Below, piece by piece: positions 44,381 to 53,911 of a stretch of DNA of 64,000 nucleotides; the stretch's first letter is position 1; each line of letters begins with the position of its first letter. The notes beneath the pieces were generated by a model, which saw only the letters and a list, made by a program, of their open reading frames with translations, searched no databases and had not been told where the DNA came from. Source of the DNA: Brasilonema sennae CENA114 (GTDB lineage Bacteria > Cyanobacteriota > Cyanobacteriia > Cyanobacteriales > Nostocaceae); assembly GCF_006968745.1 (NCBI RefSeq), contig NZ_CP030118.1, positions 2,802,654-2,866,653 on the forward strand, in the 5' to 3' direction. Both the position numbers and the translations under genes were made by a program.

Positions 44381-45056
44381 AGTATTTCGTATTGGAGGAC
44401 ACTAATCTAAAATTGGATGATTTGAAAACGATGTTGTCCGACAAGACAAATCAACATCATCAATTGTGTCTCAAAGTACCGGAAATATTGGGTTTTCCGT
44501 GTCAACACAAGTTTTTCTAATTACTTAATTTATGTTTAAATATTGTCACATCTACATTTAAATTATTAAACTGAACCGAGTTAACAACTTCTTCCGATGC
44601 ATGTAGCTTGCCTCACCAAAAAGTGCGTCAAGATCTGCTTTTGTTCCTCCACGCTGGGAAGTGTTGGTGGTATGACGTAGAGAACCCGAGAGATATGAAC
44701 TCAGGGTATGAAAAAAAGAATCTCGTTGTTTTTCTTCATGAACAAATTCACAAGACTAAAACCAAATCTTCATGGACACAGGTGTTCAAATCACCTTCTT
44801 ACCTTACACCAGTACGGGCACAATTCCTTGCGCCCGTACAGCAGATCCAGAGGCGCAAAGCCATCCGCCGTTACACCATACCCTATTGGGAGCGAATGTG
44901 AAAGAACAAACCCAAAAGGAATGGCAAAGGATGTTCCACAAGCTGAGGCATTTTGTACATGAAGCACTCTCCTCCATAAGAGGCAAAGCATAAAAAGAAT
45001 CAGGCGAAAGCTACTTTGTTTAATTGACCTGAAGTTGTTGACGGAGAACAAACACA
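44381..45056. other. Intergenic region between trmD and cphB
   Basis: About 680 bp. Three overlapping plus-strand frames of 73-97 codons (44608-44993) exist, but none matches a family I know or has a good ribosome-binding site. The region must hold the divergent promoters of trmD and cphB. No NtcA-type GTA-N8-TAC site was convincing. Confidence 0.4.
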
Positions 45057-45920
45057 ATGCCGCAATTAAAAGTCAAATCGCTGGAAATGAGGACACCCCA
45101 AGCAACCAAAACCGCCGTTATGGTCATCGGAGGCGCAGAAGACAAAGTACATGGACGCGAAATTTTGCGAACATTTGTCAGTCGGTCTGGTGCCGGCAAT
45201 GGCCACATTACAATTATCCCGTCTGCCTCCCGCGAACCAAGCATCATAGGTGGTAGATATATTCGTATTTTTGAAGAAATGGGTGCTAAGAAAGTCGAAA
45301 TCTTAGATATTCGAGAACGTGATCAGTGTAAAGATTCTTACATCCAAGCATCTCTAGAAAACTGTACAGGAGTATTTTTGACAGGCGGAGATCAATTGCG
45401 TCTGTGTGGGGTTTTGTCAGATACACCAGCAATGGATATTATCCGGCAACGCGTTAGATCTGGACAACTCACCGTAGCTGGGACGAGTGCAGGAGCAGCT
45501 GTGATGGGGCATCACATGATCGCAGGGGGTGGTAGCGGCGAATCGCCAAATCGCTCCCTAGTGGATATGGCTACAGGTTTAGCATTGATCCCAGAGGTGA
45601 TAGTAGATCAACACTTCCACAATCGCAATCGTATGGTGCGGTTGATGAGCGCGCTTGCAGCTCATCCAGATCGCCTAGGGATTGGGATTGATGAAGATAC
45701 ATGTGCCATGTTCGAGCGGGATGGTTGGCTACAAGTCCTAGGAAAAGGTAGTGTTACGATTGTAGATCCAACTGAGGTAACTCACACGAATGAGCCACAT
45801 GTGGGAGCAACTGAACCGTTAAACATCCATAATCTACGACTGCATCTTCTCAGTCATGGTGATCGTTATCACATGTATCAGCGTACAGTATTACCTGCTG
45901 TGTACCGTGTCTCCAGCTGA
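45057..45920 (+). CDS. cphB: Cyanophycinase
   Basis: 287 residues. Serine-type exopeptidase of the S51 family that splits cyanophycin (multi-L-arginyl-poly-L-aspartate) into beta-Asp-Arg dipeptides. VMVIGGAEDKVHGREIL at the start, FLTGGDQLRL, the nucleophile elbow VAGTSAGAAVMGHHMIAGG (Ser near 139), and IPEVIVDQHFHNRNRMVR with the catalytic His are all present. Upstream of cphA on the same strand, the usual cyanobacterial order; the 195-nt gap contains a 12-bp inverted repeat. Confidence 0.97.
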   Translation: MPQLKVKSLEMRTPQATKTAVMVIGGAEDKVHGREILRTFVSRSGAGNGHITIIPSASREPSIIGGRYIRIFEEMGAKKVEILDIRERDQCKDSYIQASLENCTGVFLTGGDQLRLCGVLSDTPAMDIIRQRVRSGQLTVAGTSAGAAVMGHHMIAGGGSGESPNRSLVDMATGLALIPEVIVDQHFHNRNRMVRLMSALAAHPDRLGIGIDEDTCAMFERDGWLQVLGKGSVTIVDPTEVTHTNEPHVGATEPLNIHNLRLHLLSHGDRYHMYQRTVLPAVYRVSS

Positions 45921-45964
45921 CGATATGAGTAGCTGATGTTACATTGGTAATCGAAACGAACACT

Positions 45965-46066
45965 GAATTGACCGCTAGATTTTAGGTTGCTTGCAGCCAA
46001 AAAAATGAGAATAATACGATGTAAGAAGAAAAAACTGTTTACTATGAACAGTTAAGCGGTCAATTC
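45965..46066 (+). promoter_or_regulatory. Hairpin region between cphB and cphA
   Basis: Perfect 12-bp inverted repeat GAATTGACCGCT (45965-45976) / AGCGGTCAATTC (46055-46066) encloses a smaller hairpin AACTGTT / AACAGTT (46033-46053). It may stabilise or cut the cphB message, or separate expression of the two genes. Alternatively it is a small hairpin repeat. No protein-coding content. Confidence 0.45.
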
Positions 46067-46115
46067 CAGTAAGAAACTAGAACATTGGTTCCGAATCTCC
46101 ATCTACCTATTTCCC

Positions 46116-48815
46116 ATGAGAATCCTCAAGATCCAGACCTTACGCGGCCCCAACTATTGGAGCATTCGACGCCACAAGCTAATTATCATGCGCCTCGATT
46201 TAGAAAACCTTGCCGAGACGCCCACAAATGAAATTCCCGGCTTCTATGAAGGATTAGTGGAGGCACTGCCGAGTCTGGAAGGTCATTTTTGCTCACCGGG
46301 CTGTCGTGGTGGTTTTTTGATGCGAGTGCGCGAAGGCACCATGATGGGTCATGTTGTGGAACACGTAGCCCTAGAATTGCAAGATTTGACTGGAATGAAC
46401 GTAGGCTTTGGTCGGACCCGAGAAACATCAACATCGGGAGTATACCAGGTAGTGCTCGAATATCTGAACGAGGAAGCGGGACGCTACGCTGGCAGAGCAG
46501 CAGTGCGGCTATGCCAAAGTATAGTTGATCGAGGTCGTTATCCAAAGGCAGAGTTAGAGCAAGATTTGCAAGACCTCAAAGACTTATGGCGTGACGCGGC
46601 TTTAGGACCGAGTACGGATACACTTGTCAAAGAAGCAGAAAAAAGAGGCATTCCTTGGATGCAGCTCGGCGCACGCTTTTTGATTCAGTTGGGCTACGGC
46701 GTGAATCAAAAGCGAGTACAAGCGACGATGACAGATCATACCAGCATCTTGGGAGTAGAACTCGCCTGCGATAAAGAAGCCACCAAACGCGTTCTTGCCA
46801 ACGCTGGAGTCCCAGTACCAAGAGGTACCGTGATCAACTTCTTGGATGATTTACTAGAAGCCATAGAATACGTTGGCGGCTACCCTATTGTCATCAAACC
46901 TTTAGATGGCAATCACGGACGTGGTATCTCCATTAATATCACTTCCAGGGAAGAAGCCGAAGCTGCCTACGATTCTGCTAGACAGGTTTCCCGAGCAATT
47001 ATTGTTGAGCGGTATTACACTGGGCGAGATCACAGGGTATTAGTGGTGGATGGCAAAGTTGTGGCAGTTGCTGAACGTGTGCCCGCTCATGTGGTGGGCA
47101 ATGGCAAATCTACTGTCTTTGAACTGATTGAAGAAACTAACAAAGATCCAAACCGTGGTGACGGACATGATAATGTCCTCACCAAAATTGAACTCGATCG
47201 CACCAGCTACCAACTCCTGGAAAAACAAGGTTTCACTCTTAATAGCGTGTTACCTAAGAACGAAATTTGCTATCTGCGGGCAACGGCAAACTTGAGTACA
47301 GGGGGCATTGCCATAGACCGTACAGATGAAATTCATCCAGAAAATATTTGGCTGGCACAACGGATAGTGAAAGTTATCGGTTTGGATATTGCAGGAATTG
47401 ATATTGTCACAGCGGATATTAGCCGTCCCTTGCGAGAAGTGGATGGTGTGATTGTAGAAGTTAATGCCGCTCCCGGATTCCGGATGCATGTTGCTCCAAG
47501 TCAAGGGATTTCTCGTAATGTCGGAGGAGCAGTCATAGATATGCTGTTCCCAGCGGATAAAATCACTCACATACCCATTCTTGCTGTAACGGGCACCAAC
47601 GGCAAAACCACCACGACTCGGCTGTTGGCACACATTTTTAAGCAAACTAACAAAGTCATAGGTTATACAACTACGGATGGGACATATATCGGGGATTACT
47701 TGGTAGAGTCAGGAGACAATACAGGTCCCCAAAGTGCCCAACTCATCCTGCAAGATCCAACAGTGGAAGTGGCGGTACTCGAAACTGCTCGTGGTGGTAT
47801 TCTTCGGTCTGGACTGGCTTTTGAAAATGCTAACGTGGGCGTGATATTAAACGTTGCCTCTGACCACCTGGGCATAGGCGATATTGATACTATTGACCAG
47901 TTGGCGCATCTCAAGAGTGTGGTTGCTGAAGCTGTGTTTCCTGACGGTTATGCAGTCCTCAACGCTGATGATCACAGAGTTGCTGCTATGGCAGAAAAAA
48001 CAAAAGCCAATATTGCCTACTTCACTATGAATCCGGAATCGGAATTGGTGCGAAAGCACATTCAAAAGGGAGGAGTAGCCGCAGTCTATGAAAATGGCTA
48101 TCTGTCAATCTTAAAAGGTGATTGGACGCACCGGATTGAACGGGCAGAAAATATACCCCTGACAATGGGTGGACGTGCGCCGTTTATGATTGCCAATGCT
48201 TTAGCAGCTTCTTTGGCAGCGTTCGTACAAAATGTCACCATAGAACAAATTCGTGCTGGCTTAAATACCTTTCGCGCTTCGGTGAGTCAAACACCCGGAC
48301 GAATGAATTTGTTTAATTTGGGGAATTATCACGCTTTGGTAGATTATGCCCACAACCCAGCTAGTTATCAAGCGTTGGGTGCTTTCGTCCGCAATTGGAT
48401 TTCTGGCAAACGGATTGGAGTTGTTGGCGGACCTGGCGATCGCCGCGACGAAGATTTCGTTATGCTTGGCAAACTAGCAGCGGAAATTTTTGACTCTATC
48501 ATCGTCAAAGAAGATGACGATACTAGGGGACGGGCACGCGGTAGCGCTGCTGATTTAATTGTTCAAGGTATCAAGCAAGTTAACCCCAACTACCAGCATC
48601 AAAAAATTCTGAGCGAAACAGAAGCCGTTAACAGAGCATTGGACATGGCTCCAGATAACAGTCTAGTGGTCATTTTGCCAGAAAGCATTAGCCGTGCTAT
48701 TGCCTTAATTACAGCACGTGGAGTCGTCAAAGACGACATACTCCAACAAACTAACCCGTCTACCATAGATTCTCAAGTTGGGGTGAAATCAACTGTCGTC
48801 AACACGCTGTTATAG
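46116..48815 (+). CDS. cphA: Cyanophycin synthetase
   Basis: 899 residues, normal for CphA. Builds cyanophycin by adding Asp and Arg with ATP. Three parts are visible: an N-terminal domain (1 to about 160, RILKIQTLRGPNYWSIRRHK), an ATP-grasp domain for Asp addition (about 210-470, with YPIVIKPLDGNHGRGISI and VEVNAAPGFRMH), and a Mur-ligase-like domain for Arg addition (from about 490) with P-loop AVTGTNGKTTTTRLLAH, ETARGGILRSGLAF and DYAHNPASYQALGAF. All key motifs look intact. Together with cphB it gives a complete cyanophycin build-and-break pair for nitrogen storage. Confidence 0.98.
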   Translation: MRILKIQTLRGPNYWSIRRHKLIIMRLDLENLAETPTNEIPGFYEGLVEALPSLEGHFCSPGCRGGFLMRVREGTMMGHVVEHVALELQDLTGMNVGFGRTRETSTSGVYQVVLEYLNEEAGRYAGRAAVRLCQSIVDRGRYPKAELEQDLQDLKDLWRDAALGPSTDTLVKEAEKRGIPWMQLGARFLIQLGYGVNQKRVQATMTDHTSILGVELACDKEATKRVLANAGVPVPRGTVINFLDDLLEAIEYVGGYPIVIKPLDGNHGRGISINITSREEAEAAYDSARQVSRAIIVERYYTGRDHRVLVVDGKVVAVAERVPAHVVGNGKSTVFELIEETNKDPNRGDGHDNVLTKIELDRTSYQLLEKQGFTLNSVLPKNEICYLRATANLSTGGIAIDRTDEIHPENIWLAQRIVKVIGLDIAGIDIVTADISRPLREVDGVIVEVNAAPGFRMHVAPSQGISRNVGGAVIDMLFPADKITHIPILAVTGTNGKTTTTRLLAHIFKQTNKVIGYTTTDGTYIGDYLVESGDNTGPQSAQLILQDPTVEVAVLETARGGILRSGLAFENANVGVILNVASDHLGIGDIDTIDQLAHLKSVVAEAVFPDGYAVLNADDHRVAAMAEKTKANIAYFTMNPESELVRKHIQKGGVAAVYENGYLSILKGDWTHRIERAENIPLTMGGRAPFMIANALAASLAAFVQNVTIEQIRAGLNTFRASVSQTPGRMNLFNLGNYHALVDYAHNPASYQALGAFVRNWISGKRIGVVGGPGDRRDEDFVMLGKLAAEIFDSIIVKEDDDTRGRARGSAADLIVQGIKQVNPNYQHQKILSETEAVNRALDMAPDNSLVVILPESISRAIALITARGVVKDDILQQTNPSTIDSQVGVKSTVVNTLL

Positions 48816-48908
48816 TCCGAATCAGGCAGCACTTGATTCGGGTTTCCCGACTTGAAGTGAGTGCCGTTCATTTGTCATTACGAAAAATAAACGACAAACG
48901 ACAAAGGA

Positions 48909-49082
48909 CTATTGTTTTTCTTCTTCCGGATTAGTATCCTCACTGGGATTTTTCAGTTCCTCCTTAAAACCCCGCAGAGTTTTCCCCAGTGCGCTGCCTA
49001 ACTCCGGAATTTTTTTTGGTCCAAAAATCACGACAGCGACCAAAACAATGACACCTACTTCCGTCCATCCCAATCCAAACAT
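48909..49082 (-). CDS. tatA: Twin-arginine translocase subunit TatA/E
   Basis: 57 residues, minus strand from ATG 49082. MFGLGWTEVGVIVLVAVVIF is the single N-terminal membrane helix, followed by the hinge FGPKKIPELGSALGKTLRGF (amphipathic helix of TatA) and an acidic tail NPSEDTNPEEEKQ. TatA-type subunits form the export pore for folded proteins in plasma and thylakoid membranes. Monocistronic, convergent with cphA. Confidence 0.93.
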   Translation of the reverse strand: MFGLGWTEVGVIVLVAVVIFGPKKIPELGSALGKTLRGFKEELKNPSEDTNPEEEKQ

Positions 49083-49763
49083 AAGCCTCTACTCCATAAA
49101 ACTAATACAACGCCACACAAGTCTAGTATTTAAGTATAATTTCTGCTTCACTGGGCTTTTCACAAAAGTATGTAAAACTGGGCGAGGATGGACAATGCGA
49201 CAGCAACAGAGGGCATCCATCGCCTAATTTTTTTGTCAAGAAAACTATAGCGATCGCCACAGGCAACCTAGGTGGGCACGACGATTGCTCGTGGCAGTCT
49301 TGCAGTTTTACACAAGTTCAACCCCTTCACTAAGCTTACTCAATATTGCCCAAAGAGCAAAATTGGGCGCACTTGTGTGTCAGGTTTCTTGTCAGAGTTT
49401 TAAACAAGCACCCGAGCATGCTCCCGAAGCGTGGATTCAAGCAGGACGTCAATTCTAGACGGTGGCTTTGTTTGAGCGGGATTTACCCAACGATTATGTG
49501 TGTGGGCGCAGTGAACGACGCACTACCAAAGCTACTATCAACTTCACAGATTTTCGGTCAATCTTTTAGTTTTTTATCTTTTGTTAGAATAAAGATTACA
49601 AAAAGTAAAGAATTGTACGTAATTAGATGATTTGCAAGACAAACCATAGTAGAAAATAAAGAAAATATTAATTTGTCAGTTTTCTCTATCTATTCATTCA
49701 TGAATCGAATAATTTTCACCGCTATCTTTAAAAAAAATCACGCACGCTCGGAGTCATATTTCC
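49083..49763. other. Intergenic region, possible gene decay
   Basis: About 680 bp. An open frame at 49346-49630 is not convincing. In another frame around 49400-49450 a short protein-like string (QAPEHAPEAWIQAG) suggests the remnant of a TPR-type gene. Nothing else seen apart from AT-rich sequence next to the NYN gene. Confidence 0.4.
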
Positions 49764-50420
49764 ATGCAGCTACTTCCACGACCTCAGCATAATAACCAGC
49801 GACGCTTAAAGTTGGAGCCTGAGCCACTGTTGAATATGACACAGCTTTCTGCATTTGAAAAACCAAATACTGTAAGCGCAAATACCTTACAACCGTGCGA
49901 GAAAAACAATCCAGACAAGAAGCTAGACCAGCGCATTGCCATTTTTATTGATGGTGCAAACTTGTTTTACTCAGCTATGCACCTCAATCTTGAAATTGAT
50001 TACACTAAACTGCTGCGCTACCTAACAAAAAAGCGTCAACTGCTTAGGGCTTACTTTTATACAGGTGTTGATTACACGAATGATAAACAGCAAGGTTTTT
50101 TGATGTGGATGAGTCGCAATGGCTATCGTGTAGTGAGTAAAGAACTCATTGTGCTCCCTAATGGCTCTAAAAAAGCGGATTTGGATGTAGAGATTGCTGT
50201 CGATATGATGACCTTAGCAAGGTACTGCGACACTTTAGTTCTGTTGAGTGGAGATGGCGACCTTGCTTATGCTGTAGATAACATTACCTACCGAGGAGTT
50301 AAAGTGGAAGTTGTTGGTTTGGGTTGTATGACTAATGAAAGTCTGATTAGGGTTGCTGACTCTTATACTGACCTTGAACTTATCAAACAAGACATTCAAA
50401 AAAAGGTATCCACTCAATAA
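49764..50420 (+). CDS. NYN-domain (LabA/DUF88) protein
   Basis: 218 residues. An unstructured N-terminus (about 1-50) precedes the NYN domain: RIAIFIDGANLFYSAMHLN (first acidic residue, Asp near 60), LLRAYFYTGVD, KADLDVEIAVDMMTLARYCD (catalytic Asp cluster), TLVLLSGDGDLAYAVDNITYRG and VEVVGL. The fold is a PIN-like nuclease fold; LabA-type members are linked to circadian output and RNA processing in cyanobacteria, but the exact role here is unknown. ATG 49764 has GGAG about 12 nt upstream; a shorter start at 49836 is possible. Confidence 0.82.
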   Translation: MQLLPRPQHNNQRRLKLEPEPLLNMTQLSAFEKPNTVSANTLQPCEKNNPDKKLDQRIAIFIDGANLFYSAMHLNLEIDYTKLLRYLTKKRQLLRAYFYTGVDYTNDKQQGFLMWMSRNGYRVVSKELIVLPNGSKKADLDVEIAVDMMTLARYCDTLVLLSGDGDLAYAVDNITYRGVKVEVVGLGCMTNESLIRVADSYTDLELIKQDIQKKVSTQ

Positions 50421-50547
50421 CTCGGGTGTTTCATTTTTTCGATCAATTTTGCTAGTCCATGCTGAAATCGATCAACTGCCAGGTTAATAAATTCACGCAC
50501 GGTAGGCGATAGACTTTTATGCCAGGGATACAGGGCGGTGATATTAA
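50414..50547 (-). pseudogene. 3' remnant of a LysR-family regulator
   Basis: The minus strand encodes NITALYPWHKSLSPTVREFI then NLAVDRFQHGLAKLIEKMKH and a stop at 50414-50416, overlapping the end of the NYN gene. ITALYPxxKxLSPxVRxFI is the well-known C-terminal motif of LysR-type regulators. The rest of the gene, about 250 codons, is missing upstream of about 50547. Confidence 0.7.
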
Positions 50548-50695
50548 CAGATCAAACCCTGACTCAATCAAATCGACATACCTGTTTGATAATTCAATCA
50601 CGCAGGGGCTATGTAAAGAAAAGTAAAGTTTGAAAATTCGTTTGTAGTAAGCGCTTACTACAAACCTTTAATTTTTTGCGCCGACTTATTTAATG

Positions 50696-51127
50696 TTAAT
50701 TACCCCAAGGATTCGCAGGTTGGTCATTAATGCGAACCCAAAAGCGGTTAGGAACAAAACCGTTTATCTCGTCCTCGCCTTCTGCCCAGAAACTCCATCC
50801 AGCGTTAGGATCAGTACCATCATGGAATTCTGCCATACGATATCCAGAAATACCGCGAGTAATTTGTCCTGCCTTTTCGCACATCTTGTCTGCAACTGCA
50901 ACAGACGTTAATTGCTTCCCTTGGATATTGGGAATCACCAACACTGTACCGCCAGACCAAGAGCCTTTAGTCGCACCACCAGGTCTTACACTAGATGGCG
51001 GCAGACTTGCTGGTGCCGGAGCGACTGTCTCTTTATTAATGCAGAGCAGCGCTCGATATTCATTAATACTAGTGTCACCTTGATAAGGATTAGTACCACC
51101 GGGTTGACCATTATCCGAACCAAACAA
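50696..51127 (-). CDS. C-terminal part of an exported protein of unknown function (probably truncated)
   Basis: 143 codons from a TTG; the same frame stays open upstream to about 51262 without ATG or GTG and enters the 70-bp direct repeats. Motifs SVAVADKMCEKAGQI, GYRMAEFHDGTDPNAGW and RFWVRINDQPANPWGN at the end resemble a family of secreted bacterial proteins that carry FHDG and a final NDQPANPW block. The N-terminal signal peptide and first part are absent, apparently replaced by repeat sequence. Probably a non-functional remnant, yet the frame is unbroken for 430 bp. Confidence 0.5.
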   Translation of the reverse strand: MFGSDNGQPGGTNPYQGDTSINEYRALLCINKETVAPAPASLPPSSVRPGGATKGSWSGGTVLVIPNIQGKQLTSVAVADKMCEKAGQITRGISGYRMAEFHDGTDPNAGWSFWAEGEDEINGFVPNRFWVRINDQPANPWGN

Positions 51128-51174
51128 AGCATAACTTCGTATTTTGAGTCCAGCTACTGCGTTTCCTAGAAAAT

Positions 51175-51354
51175 CGAAGCCCGAATGTAAGGATAATGCG
51201 TGGACATGTCCAATTTTAAGTCCACAAGGCGATACCAGTTCTTCAGAAAGCAGACAGAGAGTTCTTAGACCGATTCAAGAACCGAAGCCCGAATGTAAGG
51301 ATAATGCGTGGGCATGTCCAATTTTAAGTCCACAAGGCAATACCAGTCCTTCTC
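51175..51354. repeat. Pair of 70-bp direct repeats
   Basis: Copies at 51175-51245 and 51283-51353 (CGAAGCCCGAATGTAAGGAT ... GTCCACAAGGC) differ at a few positions and are 108 bp apart. They separate the truncated exported-protein gene from the TPR remnant. Confidence 0.85.
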
Positions 51355-51370
51355 AGAGTTCATTTAAGTA

Positions 51371-51619
51371 AGTACTCGTCCTGAACTTAATAATGTTACG
51401 AATGACGTTGCAATCGAAAAACTTCAAGCACTGAAATCTTCAGGACAAGCAACCAGCGATGATTACATACTTTTGGGTTATTTCTACAGTCTAGAGAAAA
51501 AATACGACAAGTCAGAGGCTAACTACCTCAAAGCCTTGGAACTCGCAACTGATGATGGTAGAAAAGCTATCATCAAGCAAGAACTCAAAAAAGTCCGTGA
51601 TCATAATGTAAAGCAATAA
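51371..51619 (+). pseudogene. 3' remnant of a TPR-type gene
   Basis: An open frame (STRPELNNVTNDVAIEKLQA, then SDDYILLGYFYSLEKKYDKS, EANYLKALELATDDGRKAII) up to TAA at 51617-51619, but with no start codon: an in-frame TAA and repeat sequence lie directly upstream. Looks like the last TPR helix pairs of a larger protein, cut off at its 5' side. The group II intron begins 35 nt downstream. Confidence 0.55.
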
Positions 51620-52205
51620 CTTAAATAGGTGGCTATAGTAGCAAACAAAGCCGGTGCGATTCGTTGTTAGTGGAATCACGGTAGCCAGCCCGTACATACA
51701 CTAACCAACCAATGTAGACGACTACTGAGGTTGAACTCTTAGATCGATGTAGGTGAAAGTCCTACCCGCCAGATTCAAGCGTGACTCCTTATCTGCCTCC
51801 ACCGAACAAGCTCGATTCTTGTAGAGTGAAGCGAGGAACAGGGCACAATCAGACGGCTGTTATGGGCTGACACTGGTGCTAACAGGGAGTTCCAATGGTG
51901 AAACTGAGCCTAAAAAAGTGACCTAGTTTGAAGCAAGGCATAACCTAAAAACCTTGACTTTATCAGAGCTAAAACCCGCTGCATTGTCGGCTTAATAGCA
52001 GCATGAATCCAGGGTTTCTGATGGTTAAATTGGCTACACCTAACGGAACACAACAATCATCTAAGGGAACGAATAAAAACGAATCAAAAGTCCTGGGGCG
52101 GTCGAACCCCAGGTAGGTAAGACGAGATACGGAACCCTTTTGATTCGGGTAGGATGCGAAGTAATTTTCGCAAGGTATTCAGAAAATACTTTTTGGAGTC
52201 AGAGC

Positions 52206-53776
52206 ATGATTGGACGCATAGACAACTATAGCGAATCTTGGAAGACGTTACCGTGGAAGAAATTTCGCCGAGACGTATTTCGCCTACAAAAGAGAGTATT
52301 CAAAGCAGTTCGAGAAGGAAACAAGCGTAAAGCAATGTCACTTCAAAAACTTATTCTGAAATCCACTGCGGCTAGATTATTGGCAATCCGTCAAGTATCA
52401 CAGCTAAATGCTGGGAAGAAAACAGCAGGAATCGACGGCAAAAAGTCTCTTACATTTAAGGAACGTTTTGAATTAGAAGAACTGCTAAAAGCATCCAGTA
52501 ACAATTGGAAACACCAAAAGTTACGCAGTATTCCCATTCCCAAAAAGGACGGTAGTACTAGAATGCTAAAAATTCCAACTATTGCGGATAGGGCTTGGCA
52601 ATGCCTAGCAAAATATGTAATAGAACCAGCACACGAAGCAACATTCCATGCGAGAAGTTACGGGTTCAGAACAGGTCGCTCGGCACATGATGCCCAAAGA
52701 TATCTATTCAACAACCTACGCGACACTTGCAAGGGAAAAGATAAAAGAGTTATAGAACTCGATATCGAGAAGTGCTGAGTCCCAAGGGGACACGCTGCGC
52801 GAACGACAGGATCTCACACAACGCCATAATGGAAAACCTTATAGCCCCCAAAGGCATACAGACAGGAATATACCGCTGCCTAAAAGCAGGAACTAACCCT
52901 GGCTTTCCGGAACAAGGAACCCCCCAAGGTGGCGTAGTGAGTCCTTTATTAGCAAACATCGCCTTAAATGGAATTGAAAGTATTCACCAGTACAAAGGAA
53001 CGAGGGGCATAATAGAACCATCAATCCGTTATGCGGATGACATGTTAATAATACTTCGACCCTCAGACGATGCGAACGAGATACTTGAAAGAATTAGCCA
53101 ATTTCTAGCCCAAAGAGGAATGAAAGTAAGTGAGAAAAAGACAAAGATAACCGCCGCGACAGATGGATTTGACTTCCTTGGCTGGCATTTTAAAGTGCAA
53201 AGTAACGGAAAATTTAGAAGTACTCCCTCAGCGGAGAATTTCTTGAAATTTCGTCAGAAGGTAAAAGCTATCGTTAACAACTCGAATTATGGTTCTAAGG
53301 TAAAAGCCGAAAAGCTAGCACCAATAGTTAGAGGATGGAGAAATTACCACAAATTCTGCAAAATGGACGGGTCACGGTTCTCCCTGTATCACATTCAAAG
53401 CAGAACAATAAAGGTATTCAACAAAGAAGCTAAACAGAATCGCCACTCTAGCAAGAAATTGCTAGAAAAAGCTTTTCCTAAAGTCTCTTACTCCGAAAAT
53501 GCCCACATCAATGTCAAAGGGAATAAATCACCCTACGACGGAGATTTAACATACTGGAGCGAACGTAATAGTAAGTTCTATGATGGGGAAACCTCTAAAG
53601 CTCTTAAAAAGCAAAACCATACATGTGGATATTGTGGCTTAAAATGTACAAGCGAAGAACGAGTACATTTGCACCACGCAGACGGGAACCACAACAATTG
53701 GAAAACCAAGAATCTGATTGCTGTACACGAATCCTGTCACGATTATATCCACATGAGCAAAAGGGTTATCCCTTAA
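52206..53776 (+). pseudogene. Group II intron RT-maturase-HNH, frameshifted by a small repeat
   Basis: Start likely ATG 52206 (MIGRIDNYSESWKTLPWKKF). RT blocks are clear: AGKKTAGIDGKK, IPIPKKDGSTRMLKIPTIAD, YGFRTGRSAHDAQ, then ELDIEKC, where the reading frame stops at TGA 52776. After the 29-bp repeat segment 52776-52804 the protein continues DRISHNAIMENL, GTPQGGVVSPLLANIALNG, YADD (catalytic Asp pair), DFLGWHF, a maturase X domain and a C-terminal HNH (CGYCGLK ... HLHHADGNHNN). The repeat replaced about one codon (TTC) and adds net 26 bp. Confidence 0.88.
52776..52804 (+). repeat. Small dispersed repeat inserted in the RT gene
   Basis: GTCCCAAGGGGACACGC plus TGCGCGAAC at the place where the RT motif ELDIEKC-FDRISHNA should be continuous. 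Shortened form of the repeats at 38803 and 57726. Related insertion in the IS4 transposase at 41713-41739. Confidence 0.85.
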
Positions 53777-53911
53777 GAATATCGGGAGCCGGATGCACTG
53801 AAAAGCGCACGTCCGGTTCTAACAGAGAGGGGCGAGGCATAAGCGCGACTTGAAAGGTCGTTTAGAACGGAGAGCCGACTCTCCTAGAGAATTCACACTC
53901 TCTACCCTAAT

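Larger units (their letters stand above)
51654..53911 (+). mobile_element. Group II intron 1 (inactive reverse transcriptase)
   Basis: 5' end GTGCGATTCG at 51654, domain I-IV RNA to about 52200, RT gene in domain IV, and domain V at 53786-53819 (GAGCCGGATGCACTGAAAAG ... GTCCGGTTC, 34 nt with GAAA-type loop). The 3' end is near 53911 (CTCTACCCTAAT) but not fixed. Ribozyme parts look complete; the encoded protein is broken, so mobility would depend on another maturase. Confidence 0.75.

Noticed and set aside
44608..44993. Three overlapping plus-strand frames between trmD and cphB
   Set aside because: No recognisable family and no clear ribosome-binding site; kept only as a note because one (44772-44993) has protein-like helical composition at its end.
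49346..49630. 94-codon frame upstream of the NYN gene
   Set aside because: Composition is not protein-like and another frame of the same stretch looks more like a decayed TPR gene.
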